18,016 bases of DNA, taken from positions 1-18,016 of the forward strand of contig DCCL01000152.1 in assembly GCA_002313795.1 (NCBI GenBank), in the 5' to 3' direction. This DNA is from Faecalibacterium prausnitzii (GTDB taxonomy: Bacteria; Bacillota; Clostridia; Oscillospirales; Ruminococcaceae). The notes below the pieces were generated by a model that was not told the DNA's origin, ran no database searches, and saw only the letters and a program-made list of their open reading frames with translations. Shown in pieces: positions 14,832-18,016 of the stretch. The stretch's first letter is position 1; the number at the start of each line of letters is the position of its first letter. A program made the position numbers and the translations under genes.

Positions 14832-14859
14832 TTGACTTTTTCGGGATTTTGCATATACT
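14832..14859 (+). promoter_or_regulatory. Promoter of second small RNA
   Basis: TTGACT (14832-14837) and TATACT (14854-14859) are 16 bases apart, with spacer sequence close to those of the promoters at 13161 and 16771. It points away from the divergent glycosyltransferase gene into a short transcript ending at the hairpin at 14898-14948. Confidence 0.7.
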
Positions 14860-14865
14860 GAAGGT

Positions 14866-14948
14866 AATAAAGATCATGATATGTTTCCATGTCACTCGCA
14901 AAGAAAGCCCCCCAAGGAGCGGCAACTCCAAGGGGGACTTTCTTTTGC
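14866..14948 (+). ncRNA. Candidate small RNA related to the antitoxin-like RNA
   Basis: Promoter and terminator define a transcript of about 82 bases. It has a 5' hairpin, GATATG (14878-14883) with CATGTC (14888-14893) around TTTC (one G-U pair). Then comes a CAC-containing linker and a C-run/G-run terminator with a nested GGAG/CTCC loop. The small RNA at 13195 has the same order of parts. No hydrophobic-peptide frame is seen opposite it, so it could be an orphan antitoxin-type RNA or an unrelated regulator. Ends are predicted. Confidence 0.5.
14898..14948 (+). terminator. Intrinsic terminator of second small RNA
   Basis: GCAAAGAAAGCCCCCC (14898-14913) pairs with GGGGGACTTTCTTTTGC (14932-14948) with small irregularities, with GGAG (14916-14919)/CTCC (14926-14929) nested inside. 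The right arm is T-rich. The design mirrors the terminator at 13231-13285. Confidence 0.7.
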
Positions 14949-15154
14949 CGGGAGCTGTGGACGCCGGGAAATACCGGAGCAGGAGGCATACGCGGCATCT
15001 CATCGGCGGGGCAGTCCGGCAGTTCCCTGCCCGCTATCGCAAACGAGTTTGCGATTGAGCCGCCTGGCAGTGAACCGCCCTCCGCCCGGCCTCCGATGGC
15101 GGGCCGGCGGCAAACTTCCTACTGATACGATAAAAAACAGACAAAGAGGATAAT
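14949..15154 (+). other. Gene-free structured spacer before recQ
   Basis: No gene is supported here. There are several inverted repeats, the best being ATCGCAAAC (15036-15044) with GTTTGCGAT (15047-15055), plus a GGGCAG/CTGCCC pair around 15009-15032 and a CCGCC/GGCGG pair toward the end. I could not identify a recQ promoter; readthrough from 14832 or a promoter in this stretch are both possible. Confidence 0.35.
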
Positions 15155-16738
15155 ATGGCAGACCAGCATGAAGTATTGAAGAAGGTTTTCGGCTATGACA
15201 GCTTCCGCCCCGGACAGGAGGAGATCGTCCGGCAGCTTCTGGCGGAGCGGGACGTGCTGGCCGTGATGCCCACTGGTGCAGGCAAATCCATCTGCTACCA
15301 GGTGCCTGCCCTGATGCTGCCAGGCATCACCATCGTGGTGTCCCCGCTGGTGAGCCTGATGAAGGACCAGGTGGGGGCGCTGGTGCAGGCAGGTGTGGCC
15401 GCGGCTTATCTGAACAACAGTCTGACCGATAACCAGAAAGCTCTCATGCTCCGCCGTGCCCGGGAGGGCTGGTATAAGATCATCTATGTGGCCCCTGAGC
15501 GGCTGGAAATGCCGGGATTCCAGCGGTTCGCACAGGAAAAGCTTATCAGCATGGTGACAGTGGACGAGGCCCACTGCATCAGCCAGTGGGGACAGGACTT
15601 CCGTCCCAGTTATCTGCGCATCAAAGAGTTCGTGGACAGTCTGCCCAGCCGCCCGGTGGTAGGTGCTTTTACGGCCACTGCCACGGCCCGGGTGCGGGAG
15701 GATATCCGCAGCCATCTGGAACTGAAAGACCCCTACGAGGTGACGACGGGCTTCGACCGGCCCAACCTCTACTTTGAGACCCGGCGTGCCCTGCCCAGCC
15801 AGAAGCCGAAAGAACTGCTGGAACTGGTGCTGCGGGAGGGGGATAATGCAGGCATCGTCTATTGCAGCACCACAAAGCAGGTGGACGAGACGGCCCGCCT
15901 GCTTCAGAGCCGGGGCATCCGGGCCGCAGCTTACCATGCCAAGCTGGATGCCGAGGTGCGCCGGAAGAATCAGGATGATTTCCTCTATGACCGCATCCAG
16001 ATCATGGTGGCCACCAACGCTTTCGGCATGGGCATCGACAAGCCCAATGTGCGGTTCGTCATCCACTATAATATGCCGAAAGACCTCGAAAGCTACTATC
16101 AGGAGGCGGGCCGTGCAGGCCGTGACGGCGAAGCCGCCCGCTGCACCCTGCTCTATTCCGGCACCGACGTGCGGACCATCCGGTTCTTCATTGACAAGGA
16201 GATGGAAGCCGACAACGGTCTGCCTGCTGACGTCAAGGCGGAAGCCGCCCGAAAGGCAGAAGAACGGCTCAAGTATATGACGTTCTACTCCACCACTCAG
16301 AAGTGTCTGCGGCGGTTCATGCTGAATTACTTCGGCGAAGCCGCCCCGGAAAAGTGCAATAACTGCTCCTGCTGCCTGATGGCAGAGCAGAATGCCCAGG
16401 AAGTGGAACAGCGTGCCGCCGAGGCAAAAGCCCGGGCAGCCTCCAACTCCCGGCGGCTCTCAAATCGCCGGGGCAGCGACACCGCCCGTCAGGAGCTCAG
16501 CGAATTTGATGAAAAGCTGCTGGCGGCGCTCTATGCGCTGCGCAAGCGGCTGGCCAGCAAGCAGAATGTGCCGGCCTTTATGGTGTTCAGCGATGCTACT
16601 CTCCGGGAAATGGCCCAGAACAAGCCCCTGAGCATGGACGAGTTTCTGAACATCACCGGCGTGGGCGAGAAGAAAGCTGCCCGCTACGGCATGGCGTTCC
16701 TGCGGGTCATTGAGGATATGGTAGGGAGCAGGGAATAA
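15155..16738 (+). CDS. recQ: RecQ-family ATP-dependent DNA helicase, short form
   Basis: A 3'-5' superfamily 2 DNA helicase for recombination and repair. In the 527 residues: N-terminal F..FRPGQEEI (Q-motif-like), Walker A PTGAGKS (39-45), DEAH (137-140) followed by the RecQ aromatic loop CISQWGQDFRPSY (141-153), TATAT (173-177) and motif VI QEAGRAGRDG (316-325). A zinc site uses C384, C401, C404 and C407. A HRDC domain occupies about 447-525. Only about 40 Ala/Arg-rich residues separate the zinc site from HRDC, so the winged-helix part of the RQC region present in E. coli RecQ (about 610 residues) seems absent. AGAGGA (15145-15150) supports ATG 15155. It is likely a single-gene unit. Confidence 0.93.
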   Translation: MADQHEVLKKVFGYDSFRPGQEEIVRQLLAERDVLAVMPTGAGKSICYQVPALMLPGITIVVSPLVSLMKDQVGALVQAGVAAAYLNNSLTDNQKALMLRRAREGWYKIIYVAPERLEMPGFQRFAQEKLISMVTVDEAHCISQWGQDFRPSYLRIKEFVDSLPSRPVVGAFTATATARVREDIRSHLELKDPYEVTTGFDRPNLYFETRRALPSQKPKELLELVLREGDNAGIVYCSTTKQVDETARLLQSRGIRAAAYHAKLDAEVRRKNQDDFLYDRIQIMVATNAFGMGIDKPNVRFVIHYNMPKDLESYYQEAGRAGRDGEAARCTLLYSGTDVRTIRFFIDKEMEADNGLPADVKAEAARKAEERLKYMTFYSTTQKCLRRFMLNYFGEAAPEKCNNCSCCLMAEQNAQEVEQRAAEAKARAASNSRRLSNRRGSDTARQELSEFDEKLLAALYALRKRLASKQNVPAFMVFSDATLREMAQNKPLSMDEFLNITGVGEKKAARYGMAFLRVIEDMVGSRE

Positions 16739-16770
16739 ACGTTTCAGAGATGTAAAAGTTTTTAGCTGGC

Positions 16771-16808
16771 TTGACTTTCTGCGGATTTTGTATATCCTGA
16801 AATCAGGA
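16771..16808 (+). promoter_or_regulatory. Third TTGACT-type promoter with palindrome over the -10
   Basis: TTGACT (16771-16776) and TATCCT (16793-16798) have 16-base spacing and the same spacer style as the promoters at 13161 and 14832. A palindrome, TCCTGA (16795-16800), AA, TCAGGA (16803-16808), overlaps the -10 and the predicted start, as an operator would. The next 90 bases hold no credible ORF and run to the hairpin at 16901, so a small RNA of about 150 bases is possible. Confidence 0.55.
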
Positions 16809-16955
16809 ACGACCATACGGCGTGCATAAAGGCGACACTCCCTTCCCGATAAAATCAGGTTGGACCGTAAGTTCATTATACCATAAGCTTCGACAAAAAG
16901 AGCGCGCACATTTTCCACCGGCGATTCGACCATCGTGGAAAATATGCGCGCTTTC
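16805..16955 (+). ncRNA. Possible small RNA between recQ and nrdG
   Basis: Bounded by the promoter at 16771-16798 and the hairpin at 16901-16952. Possible long-range pairing is TACGG (16816-16820) with CCGTA (16865-16869). There is no resemblance to the other two small RNAs after the promoter, and I see no known family. It is called only from the promoter plus terminator. Confidence 0.3.
16901..16952 (-). terminator. Terminator of the nrdD-nrdG operon, probably bidirectional
   Basis: AGCGCGCACATTTTCCAC (16901-16918) pairs with 16935-16952 over 18 positions. The single mismatch on the plus strand becomes a G-U pair in minus-strand RNA. A T-run (complement of 16896-16899, extended to CTTTTTG) follows on the minus strand, about 30 bases after the nrdG stop. 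A weaker T-rich tail follows on the plus strand. Confidence 0.75.
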
Positions 16956-16981
16956 TTTATCGCTATGATGATTCGACAGCC

Positions 16982-17539
16982 TTACGGCTCCATCGTATGG
17001 GTGGCGAAGACTTTCTCATCCTGCCACCACACCGGTTCCCCGGCGGCAAGGGATTTTGGCACATCCAGCAGCCGCTGATTCCGGCTGCCCCGGAACCGCA
17101 GGGAGATATCGTGCTCGGCCTCCACGAAACGGCCATCCACCAGAACGTCCAGCAGGCTCAGCAGCTCGTCGGTGGTCTCGCACCGGGCGTGACTGGGCTG
17201 TGCACCGGTGAGCTGTTCCCATGTGTAGCCGGAATAGCACCAGACGGTCTTCTTCGGGTACAGAGCCTTGAAGTTCCGGACAAAGGGCAGAAGCTCCCGC
17301 TGGTTCTCTGGCTCCATGGGTTCACCGCCCAGCAGGGAGAGGCCGGCGATATAATCCGGCTGGCAGGAGGCGAACACCTGATTGCGGACGGTCTTATCAA
17401 AAGGCTGGCCGTAGCCGAAATCCCACGCCACTTCGTTGAAGCAGCCGGGGCAGTGGTGGCGGCAGCCGGAGACGAACACACTGGTGCGGACGCCGGGGCC
17501 GTTGGCGATGTCGTAATATTTTATCGTAGCGTAGTTCAT
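16982..17539 (-). CDS. nrdG: Anaerobic ribonucleotide reductase activating protein NrdG
   Basis: NrdG is a radical SAM enzyme that generates the glycyl radical on NrdD, enabling dNTP synthesis without oxygen. The 185-residue protein has the 4Fe-4S cluster motif CRHHCPGC (C26, C30, C33), NGPGVRTSVFVSGC just before it, and the SAM-contacting GGEP (71-74). Length and the MNYATIKYYDIANGPG start are typical. The ribosome binding site GGAGC lies upstream of ATG 17539. It follows nrdD by 57 bp, with a strong hairpin in the gap, and is co-transcribed from a promoter outside the window. Confidence 0.96.
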   Translation of the reverse strand: MNYATIKYYDIANGPGVRTSVFVSGCRHHCPGCFNEVAWDFGYGQPFDKTVRNQVFASCQPDYIAGLSLLGGEPMEPENQRELLPFVRNFKALYPKKTVWCYSGYTWEQLTGAQPSHARCETTDELLSLLDVLVDGRFVEAEHDISLRFRGSRNQRLLDVPKSLAAGEPVWWQDEKVFATHTMEP

Positions 17540-17555
17540 AAAGCTTGCTCCATAG

Positions 17556-17585
17556 AAAGGAGCCGCTGCACGCAGCGGCTCCTTT
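17556..17585 (-). promoter_or_regulatory. Perfect hairpin between nrdD and nrdG
   Basis: AAAGGAGCCGCTGC (17556-17569) and GCAGCGGCTCCTTT (17572-17585) are perfect 14-base arms with only two bases between. On the minus strand it is followed by CTATGGAGC and the nrdG start, with no U-run beyond three. It could be a partial terminator or processing/stabilising structure that sets nrdG below nrdD. Confidence 0.6.
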
Positions 17586-17596
17586 GGTTTGATTCG

Positions 17597-18016
17597 TTAC
17601 AGGTGCAGCACGCGATCCTTGATCTCCTGGGTGCGGCCCTGGTTCCAGAACTGGGTGCCGATATAACCGCAGGTGCGGCGGGCAACGTTCAGCTTATTCT
17701 GGTCGCGGTTGCCGCACTTGGGGCACTCCCACACCAGCTTGCCGTCGTCTTCCACGATTTTGATCTCGCCATCATAGCCGCAGACCTGGCAGTAATCCGA
17801 CTTGGTGTTCAGTTCTGCGTACATGATGTTCTCGTAGATGAACTGCAGTACGCTCATGACAGCTTCCAGATTGTCCTGCATATTGGGCACTTCCACATAG
17901 CTGATGGCACCGCCCGGAGACAGCTTCTGGAACTCGCTCTCAAACTTCAGCTTGGTGAAAGCATCGATGTGCTCCGAAACATGGACATGGTAGCTGTTGG
18001 TGATATAGTTCTTGTC
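17597..18016 (-). CDS. nrdD: Anaerobic ribonucleoside-triphosphate reductase NrdD, C-terminal part
   Basis: NrdD reduces ribonucleoside triphosphates under anaerobic conditions using a glycyl radical. Only the last 139 residues are in the window; the frame stays open to base 18016 and begins DKNYITNSYHVHVSEH. Seen are KLSPGGAISYVEVPNM, the zinc-binding pairs CQVCG and CPKCG, and the radical loop RRTCGYIGTQFWNQGR, where the Gly of CGYIG is by homology the radical site. The C-terminus EIKDRVLHL is intact. It is the upstream gene of the nrdD-nrdG pair; its start and promoter lie outside. Confidence 0.95.
   Translation of the reverse strand, partial: DKNYITNSYHVHVSEHIDAFTKLKFESEFQKLSPGGAISYVEVPNMQDNLEAVMSVLQFIYENIMYAELNTKSDYCQVCGYDGEIKIVEDDGKLVWECPKCGNRDQNKLNVARRTCGYIGTQFWNQGRTQEIKDRVLHL

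Noticed and set aside
13781..15058. Plus-strand open frame of 425 codons over the glycosyltransferase gene
   Set aside because: Antisense of a gene with clear GT2 motifs; no recognisable domain and low-complexity composition.
14889..15125. 78-codon plus-strand frame between the second small RNA and recQ
   Set aside because: It reads straight through the terminator hairpin and a repeat-rich spacer, with no ribosome binding site; likely spurious.
1..18016. CRISPR arrays, tRNA or rRNA genes, phage or integrase genes
   Set aside because: I saw no regularly spaced repeats, no cloverleaf-like tRNA pattern and no transposase or integrase motifs in any plausible frame.

Overview
This 18-kb window looks like a chromosomal segment of a GC-rich, strictly anaerobic gut Firmicute, most likely Faecalibacterium or a close relative in the Oscillospiraceae. 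The inference rests on gene content (NrdD/NrdG anaerobic ribonucleotide reductase, group II ECF transporter core, ClpE-type unfoldase, DUF5711 and CvpA proteins), strong third-position G/C codon bias, and hairpin-rich AT-richer spacers. No database search was run, so the genus is an inference.

Layout: (1) 248-4911, plus strand: ruvC, ruvA, ruvB (Holliday-junction processing), glmM (cell-wall precursor), and a small RlmI-like methyltransferase. (2) 5069-7655, plus: ecfA1-ecfA2-ecfT, the energizing module of a vitamin/micronutrient importer, with a structured leader and no S-component in view. (3) 7656-8029: a hairpin-packed spacer ending in a strong terminator. (4) 8030-13156, plus: truA, then a DUF5711 membrane-anchored protein, a CvpA-family membrane protein and a ClpE-like AAA+ unfoldase, closely spaced as one unit. 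(5) 13157-13651: a non-coding-looking stretch holding the most interesting material. A strong promoter and short RNA on the plus strand face a small hydrophobic-peptide ORF on the minus strand. Both end in one shared bidirectional terminator and carry a direct repeat that makes the two RNAs complementary. This is the architecture of a par/Fst-like type I toxin-antitoxin locus. Next to the toxin start lies a 148-bp MITE-like palindromic element. (6) 13652-14680, minus: a family 2 glycosyltransferase. (7) 14832-14948: a second promoter/short RNA/terminator cassette resembling the antitoxin RNA but without a visible peptide partner. (8) 15155-16738, plus: a RecQ helicase that appears to lack the winged-helix domain. 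(9) 16771-16952: a third copy of the same promoter type and a bidirectional terminator. (10) 16982-18016, minus: nrdG and the 3' part of nrdD, which runs off the window.

Most genes are housekeeping functions in recognisable operons. The unusual content is in the spacers: three near-identical promoters driving short RNAs, a candidate type I toxin-antitoxin pair, a MITE-like element and a multi-hairpin repeat region.
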